In this document: in pieces, positions 1 through 6,265 of the stretch
How the letters are laid out: every line of letters begins with the position of its first letter
Numbering within the stretch: position 1 is the first letter of the stretch
DNA from: Flavobacteriales bacterium
GTDB taxonomy: Bacteria; Bacteroidota; Bacteroidia; DT-38
NCBI GenBank assembly: GCA_013214975.1
Contig: JABSPR010000154.1
Coordinates: forward strand, 1 to 7,334
Reading direction: 5' to 3'
DNA: 7,334 nucleotides
Made by a program: the position numbers and the translations under genes
The notes under the pieces: generated by a model
Told to the model about the DNA's origin: nothing
Databases searched by the model: none
What the model saw: only the letters and a program-made list of their open reading frames with translations

Positions 1-424
1 CTTGATTATCATATAGCTTTTTAGATTCGAATAAAACAGCACTTTCATTGACTACTTTATAAAAGCTCTTTCGTTTATCTAGCTTTTTATACTTGTAGCA
101 TAATACAAGGATCGTAGATTGGTTTGCCTTTTCGAGGTATGGTTGTAGGTTCTCAATCTTATCGAGATATTGTGCTTCTCTTACAACAACAACTTGACGT
201 TCGGCCATGGCGGGGAAACGCTTTGCCTCGTTAATAACCGTTAATACGTCTGTATCTCTGCCGTAAAGGATTGTTTGGTTAAACCCTTTTTCATCTTCGG
301 TAAGTGCATTTCTTATAATGTATTCACTTATCTCATCAATGTAAAACGGTTCCTCTCCCATAAGGAAATAGCACGATGCAAATTTCCTTTGTCTTAAGTC
401 TGATATGATGTTTTCAGCAGTCAC
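1..424 (-). CDS. holA: DNA polymerase III subunit delta (partial, 3' end outside window)
   Basis: The delta subunit is part of the clamp-loader complex that opens the sliding clamp and loads it onto DNA at the replication fork. About 141 N-terminal codons are present, reading off the left edge. The translation shows the family's N-terminal pattern: a short helix, then CYFLMGEEPFYIDEI at about residues 18-32 (the degenerate P-loop region of delta), then QTILYGRDTD, an FPAMAERQVVVVREAQ segment near residue 80, and a TILVLCYKYKKLDKRKSFYK strand-helix. The start is GTG at 424-422: an in-frame TAA lies directly upstream (427-425), and the first in-frame ATG (about codon 22) would cut into the conserved GEEP region. 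The protein should be about 330-340 residues, so less than half is visible. It is divergent from the nuclease-like gene. The family call is firm; the exact start is well supported by the stop but not proven. Confidence 0.93.
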   Translation of the reverse strand, partial: MTAENIISDLRQRKFASCYFLMGEEPFYIDEISEYIIRNALTEDEKGFNQTILYGRDTDVLTVINEAKRFPAMAERQVVVVREAQYLDKIENLQPYLEKANQSTILVLCYKYKKLDKRKSFYKVVNESAVLFESKKLYDNQ

Positions 425-534
425 TTATTTATTGGCTAACTTTAAAATAAAATTAGCAATTCTATAGGAGCTGAAATTCAATTGTTAATTATATTACCCT
501 TAATTATTAACATGTAATTAGCTCATCCCTATAA
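425..534. promoter_or_regulatory. Divergent promoter region between holA and the HsdR-N-like gene
   Basis: This 110-bp AT-rich gap separates two divergent genes and so must hold signals for both. For holA (minus strand) a candidate -7 element TAATTTTA lies at 455-448, matching TAnnTTTG in 7 of 8 positions, with TTG at 481-479 upstream and a 23-bp spacer, the long end of the usual range. For the plus-strand gene, TTG at 482-484 is followed 16 bp later by a poor -7 match (TAATTATT, 501-508). An inverted repeat GTTAAT/ATTAAC (484-489 and 506-511) overlaps the plus-strand candidate. Being intergenic is certain; the individual elements are weak pattern matches. Confidence 0.4.
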
Positions 535-990
535 ATGGATAATTTAAACCTTCCTGCATATAGTTATAAAGTTAAATCGGAGAAGGAAAAACTTTTGATC
601 TTGGATGAGACTCGAAAGAAATATGTTGCTCTTACTTCAGAAGAATGGGTACGACAGCATTTCATTTCTTATTTGATAAACAATAAGTCTTGTCCAGCAA
701 GTTTAATAGCTGTAGAGACTTCGTTGAAATACCAAAAACAAGATAAGCGAGCGGATATAGTTGTGTACGATAATCTAGCCAATCCTCTTTTAGTTGTTGA
801 ATGCAAGGCTTCCAATGTTAAGATGACGCAGAAGGTGTTTGATCAAATTGCAATGTATAATCTGCATTTTAAGGCAAAGTATTTGGCTGTAACCAACGGC
901 ATGGAGCATTTTTTCTGCAAGATGGATTATGCTAACAAAAGTTATAGCTTTATAAAAGAACTACCCGAATACGAAGAGTTGAAAAAGTAA
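535..990 (+). CDS. Stand-alone HsdR N-terminal-type PD-(D/E)XK nuclease domain protein
   Basis: This 151-residue protein resembles the N-terminal nuclease domain of type I restriction HsdR subunits but has no helicase or specificity part. A helix with SEEWVRQHF (residues 35-43) supplies the usual N-terminal Glu. It is followed by E61 in AVETSL, D74 in KRADIVVYD, and the E-x-K pair E89/K91 in LLVVECKA, so the PD-(D/E)XK signature looks complete. QIAMY (Q104-Y108) fits the QxxxY motif found in HsdR- and RecB-type nucleases. No signal peptide or membrane segment is seen, so it is presumably cytoplasmic. The ATG start follows an in-frame TAA at 532-534 and is the first possible ATG. No methylase or specificity gene is nearby, which argues against a restriction system. 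My recollection is that such small proteins often sit beside holA in Bacteroidota, suggesting a housekeeping DNA role; that is inference. The true substrate is unknown. Confidence 0.85.
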   Translation: MDNLNLPAYSYKVKSEKEKLLILDETRKKYVALTSEEWVRQHFISYLINNKSCPASLIAVETSLKYQKQDKRADIVVYDNLANPLLVVECKASNVKMTQKVFDQIAMYNLHFKAKYLAVTNGMEHFFCKMDYANKSYSFIKELPEYEELKK

Positions 991-1027
991 ATTGAATCAA
1001 ATGCTTTCATTAAGCGTACAAGTTGTT

Positions 1028-3856
1028 ATGAGAAAAATTCTAGCCAAATTATTGGTGTATTTACTGGTAGGTAGCACACTCTTAAACCAAGTTAAAGCAC
1101 AGTCAGGACCTTTTGAAATGCCCAAGTCAATAACACAAAGCGATTATTTGCAAGGTGTGGTGATGTTTAAATTAAAAGAGAGCATCGCTAAATCGGCTGG
1201 AGGAGAAGGTTTGGAAGGAAAGAAATTCGAAAAGTTTGCTAAAATGCACGCCATAAATTCTGTTGACCAAGCATTTCCAAGAACCCTTTCCAAAAGTAAA
1301 AGTGTTAAATCGGGTGTTAATTTATCGTTAATCTATAAACTCAAGCTTTCTGAAGGTGAGTCGATAAAGAACGTTATAAACGACTTGTATAAAAGTGGAT
1401 TAGTAGAGTACGCGGAGCCTTATTATTTACCAAAATTAATGTACTCTCCAAACGATATAGATTTAGGACTTCAGACAAGTATGATTAGTTCTAGTATCCT
1501 TATGGGCTGGGATGAAAACAAAGGGGACACAAATATTGTTATCGGAATTTCGGATACTGGAATAGACCTCGATCATGTTGATTTGGTGGATAATATCAAA
1601 TGTAATTATGCCGATCCGATAGATAGTATTGATAACGATTTAGATGGGTATGTAGATAATTATTATGGTTGGGATTTAGGAGAAGACGACAACGACCCGA
1701 GTTCCGATGGGATAAATTGGCATCACGGAGTAAAAGTTACTGGTGCTGCAGGAGCGATGGCTGATAATACGATTGGAATTGCAGGTACTGGTTTTAAGTG
1801 TAAGATAATGCCTTTGAAAATGAGTGATGCTTCAGGTGTTCTAAATAAAGGGTATGAAAGCATTGTATATGGGGCGGAACACGGTTGTGACGTGATTAAC
1901 TGTTCGTGGGGAAGTACAAGTTATTCATTAGTCGCTCAGGATATAGTTAACTACGCGGTAATAGATAATGATGTTGTAATTGTGGCGGCAGCAGGAAATA
2001 ATAACGACACGATTGTTTTGTATCCGGCAGGTTATGATAATGTATTATGTGTTACAGGTGTTGATGATACTGTAGGTGTTAAAAAAGATAATTCGAACTG
2101 GGGAATTTATGTAGATGTTGCGATTCAGGCGGATAATTTACGAACTACTACAAATAATGATGGCTATTCTACAACAGGGGGGACTTCAATGGCATCTCCA
2201 CTTGTGGCTGGGATAGCTGGGATTGTTAGAGCTCAATTTCCTGCCATGACAGCATTACAGGTTATGGCTCAAATTAAGGCAACTACGGATGTTTTAGATA
2301 CGATTCCTGGTAACCAGCCTTATTTGAATGGTTTGGGTACTGGTAGAGTTAATTTGTACAAAGCTCTCACCGATTCTGTAACACCAGGAATAGAGTTAAC
2401 GAACGAGCAATTTGATGATAATAATGACAATAGTTATGTGGCGGGAGATACCATTGACATATCCGCAATTTTTGTTAATCTGCTCTTCCCAACAACTAAT
2501 TTAAAAGTCTCTATCGCTTGTTCTTCTCCATATGTTGAAATAATAGATACCAATATTACATTGGGTGTTATAGCCACTTTAGATTCGGTTAACAATACCA
2601 GCGACCCATTTAGAATAAAGGTATTGCCTGGAGTGCCTACTAGTGAGACAGTAATTATAGACGTTGTCTATGAAGATGGTTCTTATCTGAAGAAGGAATA
2701 CATCACTTTGCTATTGAATCAGGATTTTGTGAACCTAGAAGTAAATGATATTTCGGCTAGCCTTTTTGGGAATGCAAGAATAGGATTCTCGGATTGGGTA
2801 ACATTTAATGGGCTTGGATTTAATTATCAAGGAAATCCTCTATTGTACACAGGAGGGTTGATGCTTGGAAGTGCCTCCGATAAGGTTGTTGATAATGTTA
2901 GGTATAGTTTTAGTCAGCTTCAGAATGATCATTTTGCAGTTGTTCAATCCGCTACTGAAATAGATCCGCCAGCCGTATCGGATATAGATGTTATTGGAAA
3001 ATTTAATGATAATAATGGTGGTGCTAATACCATGAACCTCCAAGTAGTGCAGCGTGGTTATGCTTGGAACGATGTAGGTCATGAGAACTATATTATTTTA
3101 GAATATGAGATAAAAAATAATGGAGTCGATCTTACAGATTTATATGGCGGTTTGTTTATTGACTGGGATGTAGTAAATGCGGTACAGAATAAAATTGAAT
3201 ACAATTCAGGATTGAAACTTGGAATCACGTATGATTTCTCAGAAACGTTATTTGCCGGAATCAAATTACTCACCTCGGATACTGCCACTCATTATGCAAT
3301 AGATGTGATTGCTGGAGGTGGAGGAGGAATCGATATCACGGATGGTGTAAATGAAGCAGAAAAATACATTCTGTTATCAACGGATAGGCCAGATGGAGGT
3401 GTTGCCGGATCTGGTAATGATGTTTTAGACGTTATGAGCACCGGTCCGATTGAATTACTCGCTGGTGATTCTGTAAAAATTGCATTTGCATTAATTGGGG
3501 GAGACGATAAAGCAAGTGTAGAAACTGGAGCCGTGAATGCGCAAGGAATGTATAATGCCGTAGTATCGCCAACACACAATGGAATAGCTAGTAATTCTTC
3601 TCAGATTACTTCGATCGTTCCCAATCCTGCGGATCAATATGTTGCAATTTTGGTACGTGCCGAAAGCGACAACACATTTGGTATGCAGATAGTTAATTCG
3701 AATGGGCAGGTAGTCAAAGAAATCCAAACATGGGATACAAACGCCAGATTGCATCGATATCAAGTTGATGTATCTGATTTAGTTAGTGGTATTTATTTCT
3801 GTAGAGTAACGAGTAGAAATCTAATTTCTGTTGAGAAAATCATTATATCCCATTAG
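1028..3856 (+). CDS. Secreted S8 (subtilisin-family) serine peptidase with T9SS type A sorting domain
   Basis: This 942-residue extracellular protease has five parts: a signal peptide (about 1-25, MRK n-region, hydrophobic core, cleavage near VKAQ); a propeptide-like region (26-165); a catalytic S8 domain (about 166-445); beta-rich modules (about 446-860); and a T9SS C-terminal sorting domain (about 861-942, with PNP at 865-867 and SGIYFCRV near 920). The catalytic triad is D176 (SDTG), H233 (HHGVKV) and S387 (GGTSMASP), with oxyanion Asn N324 in AAAGNN. An acidic DNDLDGYVD loop lies between Asp and His and is probably calcium binding. The second His of the usual HGTHVAG motif is Lys (K236). 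TTG at 992 and ATG at 1001 are in-frame alternative starts; I prefer ATG 1028 because it gives a classic signal peptide with positive charge at the N-terminus. With that start, the gap from the preceding gene is 37 bp. Substrate specificity cannot be read from the sequence. Confidence 0.93.
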   Translation: MRKILAKLLVYLLVGSTLLNQVKAQSGPFEMPKSITQSDYLQGVVMFKLKESIAKSAGGEGLEGKKFEKFAKMHAINSVDQAFPRTLSKSKSVKSGVNLSLIYKLKLSEGESIKNVINDLYKSGLVEYAEPYYLPKLMYSPNDIDLGLQTSMISSSILMGWDENKGDTNIVIGISDTGIDLDHVDLVDNIKCNYADPIDSIDNDLDGYVDNYYGWDLGEDDNDPSSDGINWHHGVKVTGAAGAMADNTIGIAGTGFKCKIMPLKMSDASGVLNKGYESIVYGAEHGCDVINCSWGSTSYSLVAQDIVNYAVIDNDVVIVAAAGNNNDTIVLYPAGYDNVLCVTGVDDTVGVKKDNSNWGIYVDVAIQADNLRTTTNNDGYSTTGGTSMASPLVAGIAGIVRAQFPAMTALQVMAQIKATTDVLDTIPGNQPYLNGLGTGRVNLYKALTDSVTPGIELTNEQFDDNNDNSYVAGDTIDISAIFVNLLFPTTNLKVSIACSSPYVEIIDTNITLGVIATLDSVNNTSDPFRIKVLPGVPTSETVIIDVVYEDGSYLKKEYITLLLNQDFVNLEVNDISASLFGNARIGFSDWVTFNGLGFNYQGNPLLYTGGLMLGSASDKVVDNVRYSFSQLQNDHFAVVQSATEIDPPAVSDIDVIGKFNDNNGGANTMNLQVVQRGYAWNDVGHENYIILEYEIKNNGVDLTDLYGGLFIDWDVVNAVQNKIEYNSGLKLGITYDFSETLFAGIKLLTSDTATHYAIDVIAGGGGGIDITDGVNEAEKYILLSTDRPDGGVAGSGNDVLDVMSTGPIELLAGDSVKIAFALIGGDDKASVETGAVNAQGMYNAVVSPTHNGIASNSSQITSIVPNPADQYVAILVRAESDNTFGMQIVNSNGQVVKEIQTWDTNARLHRYQVDVSDLVSGIYFCRVTSRNLISVEKIIISH

Positions 3857-3884
3857 TATTGGGTTCTAAGGCAGGATTTATCGT

Positions 3885-3911
3885 TTTGTTTTGCATTTTT
3901 TTATACATTTG
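3885..3911 (+). promoter_or_regulatory. Predicted Bacteroidota-type promoter for the DUF5606-M3 peptidase pair
   Basis: TACATTTG at 3904-3911 matches the Bacteroidota primary sigma factor -7 consensus TAnnTTTG at all six defined positions. TTTG at 3885-3888 could be the -33 element, with a spacer of 15 bp, shorter than the usual 17-23. Transcription would begin around 3916-3919, giving a leader of about 15 nt that is A-rich (AGAAAAAAAATAG) just before the ATG at 3932. A-rich leaders replace Shine-Dalgarno sites in many members of this phylum. The position, in the gap after the S8 gene, fits a new transcription unit. Confidence 0.6.
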
Positions 3912-3931
3912 GCGACTAGAAAAAAAATAGA

Positions 3932-4498
3932 ATGGAGTTTAGTAAGATCATAGCAATTTCAGGTAAGCCGGGGCTTTTCCAAGTTTTAGCACAGTCAAAG
4001 GGTGGCGTAGTAGTAGAATCTTTAGTAGATAAACAAAGATTTACGGCACATTCGTCCTATATCATTAGTTCATTTGAAGATATAAGTATCTACTCGACCG
4101 ATGAAGATTATCCGTTAAAGGATGTCCTGAAGAGAATAGTTAAAAAAACAAAGGGAGCTAAATGTGTTGATCATAAAGCGAAGGATGCTGAATTAAAAAA
4201 ATTCATGATCGAACTTCTTCCAGATTACGATCAAGAAAGAGTTTACACTTCGGATATTAAAAAACTCGTTAAATGGTTCAATATTCTTCATGAGGCAAAA
4301 GTTCTGGATGAAATATTAGCCGAAGAAGAGAAAGAAGAAGTTGAAGCAGCTACTGAAGAAGCTTCTACAGAAAAGAAAGCGGCAAAGAAAACTACCGCTA
4401 AGAAAACAGCTAAGAAAGCACCTGTCAAAAAAGCTGTTGCCAAGAAAGCTCCCGCTATGAAAGCTCCTGCTAAACAAGGTGCTGCTAGAGGAAAGTAA
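3932..4498 (+). CDS. DUF5606 family protein with Lys/Ala-rich histone H1-like tail
   Basis: The 188-residue protein has a core (about 1-128) that I recognise as DUF5606, a family of unknown function conserved in Bacteroidota. The family pattern is seen in KIIAISGKPGLFQVLAQSKG (residues 5-24), VVESLVDKQR (28-37), DISIYSTDEDYPLKDV (50-65) and LLPDYDQERVYTSDIKKLVKWFN (95-117). The first half looks beta-rich and the second half helical. Residues 130-147 form a Glu-rich linker. Residues 148-188 are almost entirely Lys, Ala, Pro and Thr with six KK doublets and no acidic residue, like the C-terminal tail of histone H1 and bacterial H1-like proteins. No signal peptide or membrane segment is present. 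Binding to nucleic acid or ribosomes through the tail is inference. The start has an A-rich leader and a promoter match just upstream. It is probably co-transcribed with the M3 peptidase 29 bp downstream. Confidence 0.88.
   Translation: MEFSKIIAISGKPGLFQVLAQSKGGVVVESLVDKQRFTAHSSYIISSFEDISIYSTDEDYPLKDVLKRIVKKTKGAKCVDHKAKDAELKKFMIELLPDYDQERVYTSDIKKLVKWFNILHEAKVLDEILAEEEKEEVEAATEEASTEKKAAKKTTAKKTAKKAPVKKAVAKKAPAMKAPAKQGAARGK
4373..4495 (+). repeat. Low-complexity AAGAAA/GCT codon tract encoding the KK-rich tail
   Basis: These 123 bases encode the basic tail of the DUF5606 protein as an imperfect tandem pattern of Lys-Lys doublets spaced every 4-5 residues (residues 148, 152, 157, 161, 166, 171), separated by Ala, Thr, Pro or Val. 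Lys codons mix AAG and AAA, and Ala codons are mostly GCT, with some GCA, GCG and GCC, so the repeat is stronger at protein than at DNA level. Such tracts tend to vary in length between strains. Confidence 0.6.
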
Positions 4499-4527
4499 TT
4501 CCAATTAAATATAAAATACTGTCCATT

Positions 4528-6243
4528 ATGGAAAGCAATCTGCCGATAAGAAAGCCTAGAAAGTTTTTATCAGAAGATCTGAACATTAGTGGTTGGGAAG
4601 ATGTAGAGAAATTCTACAAAGATCTGTCTGAGCGATCTGTCGATACGCCAGAATTATTATCCAAATGGATTTCTGATAGAAGTGAGATGGATGCTGTTCT
4701 TGAAGAAGACATGGCATGGCGGTATATTAAAATGAATATTGACACTACCGATAAGTCGCTTGCAGAAAGATTTCAAGTATTTGTTGAGCAGATTTCTCCA
4801 CAAGATGCTACCTATTCTAATGGGTACGATAAGAGACTAATCGCTTCGGAATTTTTAAAAGATCTAAATACAGATTATACGATCTATCTAAAAACAGTTA
4901 GAACTGGACTTGATATTTTTAGAGAACAGAACATCCCATTAAATACCCAATTAGGTTTGGATTCTCAAGAGTACGGTTCAATATCAGCTGCTATGTCTGT
5001 TGAGGTGGAAGGCGAGGAATTAACGATGCAGAAAGCAGCGTTGATTCTTAAAGATAATGACAGATCAAAGAGAGAAGAAGTTTATCATTTAATGGATAAG
5101 CGAAGAGCAGACGACAGAGAAGCGTTGAATAAACTCTTCGATAAGTTAATCGATTTAAGAAATCAAGTTGCATTAAATGCCGACTACAAAAATTATCGAG
5201 ATTATATGTTCGATGAGAAATGCAGGTTTGATTATTCCGTTGCCGACTGTTTCGATTTTCATGATTCGATCTCAAAAGAAATTGTACCTCGTTTAGAGAA
5301 GTACGATATCGAACGTAAAGAAAAATTAGGTATCGATAGCTTGAAACCATGGGACACGCAAGTTGATATCTCTGGAAAGGATCCATTGAAGCCATTTGAG
5401 TCTGGTGAGGAGATGTTGGAGAAAACAATTACTTGCTTCAATCAAATTGATCCTTATTTCGGGGAATGTATTTCTATAATGAGAGATATGGGGCATTTAG
5501 ACTTAGAATCTAAAAAAGGTAAAGCTCCTGGAGGTTTTAACTATCCGTTATATGAGATAGGAGTGCCATTTATATATATGAATTCGGTTGGTTCTGTTCG
5601 GGATCTAGTAACGATAGTACATGAAGGAGGGCATGCAATCCATTCTTTTCTAACAAGGGATTTAGAGATAACACCATTTAAAAGCTTTCCATCGGAAGTT
5701 GCTGAATTGGCTTCTATGAGTATGGAATTGATTTCAATGGAGCACTGGGATGTTTTCTTTTCGGATGCCGACGAATTAAAACGAGCAAAGAAGGAACAGC
5801 TAATTCAAGTATTGGGAACGCTTCCATGGGTAGCTACGATCGATAAATTTCAACATTGGATTTATGAGAACCCAAAACATACCAATAGCGAAAGAGAAGC
5901 CTATTGGTTAGAAATAATGACAGAGTTGGGTAGTGCGCAAATTGATTGGAGTGGATTAGAATCTTCTAAAGCAAACCTGTGGCAAAAGCAATTGCATTTG
6001 TACGAAGTGCCTTTTTATTATATAGAATATGGTATGGCGCAATTAGGGGCAATTGCGATGTGGAAGAATTACAAAGAAAACCCGACTAAGACATTAGAAC
6101 AGTACAAAGCAGGTTTAAGCTTAGGTTATACCAAATCAATTGGGGATATCTATAAAGCTTGTGGAATCGAGTTTAGTTTTAAGCAAGACTATATTAAGTC
6201 GTTAGCTGAGTTTGTTATCTCTGAATTGGATAAGCTTGATTAG
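4528..6243 (+). CDS. M3 family oligoendopeptidase (PepF/thimet oligopeptidase-like zinc metallopeptidase)
   Basis: The enzyme is a predicted cytoplasmic zinc peptidase that cuts short peptides, probably in peptide turnover. The 571 residues are close to the usual 560-600 for bacterial M3B oligoendopeptidases. The long N-terminal part is helical and charged, as expected for the lid that limits access to oligopeptides. The zinc site is HEGGH at 365-369 (H365, H369 ligands, E366 general base), with E393 in SEVAELASMSME as third ligand, 24 residues after H369. Near the C-terminus, LHLYEVPFYYIEYGMAQLGA (489-508) contains H490 and Y497/Y498/Y501, matching the His and Tyr residues that stabilise the transition state in this family. 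No signal peptide is seen. ATG 4528 is the natural start, and no promoter match lies in the 29-bp gap, so it probably shares the upstream DUF5606 promoter. It might be annotated as pepF; the exact subfamily is less sure than the M3 assignment. Confidence 0.94.
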   Translation: MESNLPIRKPRKFLSEDLNISGWEDVEKFYKDLSERSVDTPELLSKWISDRSEMDAVLEEDMAWRYIKMNIDTTDKSLAERFQVFVEQISPQDATYSNGYDKRLIASEFLKDLNTDYTIYLKTVRTGLDIFREQNIPLNTQLGLDSQEYGSISAAMSVEVEGEELTMQKAALILKDNDRSKREEVYHLMDKRRADDREALNKLFDKLIDLRNQVALNADYKNYRDYMFDEKCRFDYSVADCFDFHDSISKEIVPRLEKYDIERKEKLGIDSLKPWDTQVDISGKDPLKPFESGEEMLEKTITCFNQIDPYFGECISIMRDMGHLDLESKKGKAPGGFNYPLYEIGVPFIYMNSVGSVRDLVTIVHEGGHAIHSFLTRDLEITPFKSFPSEVAELASMSMELISMEHWDVFFSDADELKRAKKEQLIQVLGTLPWVATIDKFQHWIYENPKHTNSEREAYWLEIMTELGSAQIDWSGLESSKANLWQKQLHLYEVPFYYIEYGMAQLGAIAMWKNYKENPTKTLEQYKAGLSLGYTKSIGDIYKACGIEFSFKQDYIKSLAEFVISELDKLD

Positions 6244-6265
6244 GTATCCTTTTGTTAACGGATAT
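6244..6265. terminator. Possible weak bidirectional hairpin between convergent genes
   Basis: TATCC (6245-6249) can pair with GGATA (6260-6264), with a possible extra G-U pair outside (6244/6265) and a 10-nt loop. It lies across the 11-bp gap between the M3 peptidase and murB stop codons and includes the murB stop. There is no strong T-tract on either side, only TTTACTTCTCTTTC downstream on the plus strand. It is the only hairpin seen where both convergent units need to end, but it is short and could be chance. Confidence 0.25.

Noticed and set aside
945..952. TAGCTTTA, a 7-of-8 match to TAnnTTTG, as a promoter for the S8 gene
   Set aside because: It lies inside the preceding coding sequence and no TTG was seen 17-23 bp upstream. 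One near-match in AT-rich DNA is expected by chance.
2840..3763. Four minus-strand open frames of 66-95 codons inside the S8 protease gene
   Set aside because: They lie fully within a clear coding sequence and show no recognisable domain or start context, and the longer ones are low-complexity (Ser/Pro/Ile-rich) as expected of antisense frames.
535..3856. A defence or restriction system made of the nuclease-like protein plus the S8 protease
   Set aside because: The protease has a signal peptide and a T9SS sorting domain, so it acts outside the cell and cannot partner a cytoplasmic nuclease. No methylase, sensor or mobile element is present.
4316..4504. Minus-strand frame opposite the Lys/Ala tail, rich in Phe, Ser, Leu and Cys
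   Set aside because: It is the direct antisense of the AAG/AAA-GCT tract, which turns into CTT/TTT/AGC codons. It is not a membrane protein.
5048..5441. Two overlapping minus-strand frames of 126 and 60 codons inside the M3 peptidase gene
   Set aside because: The sense strand there encodes conserved M3 sequence, and the antisense products have no family resemblance or promoter.
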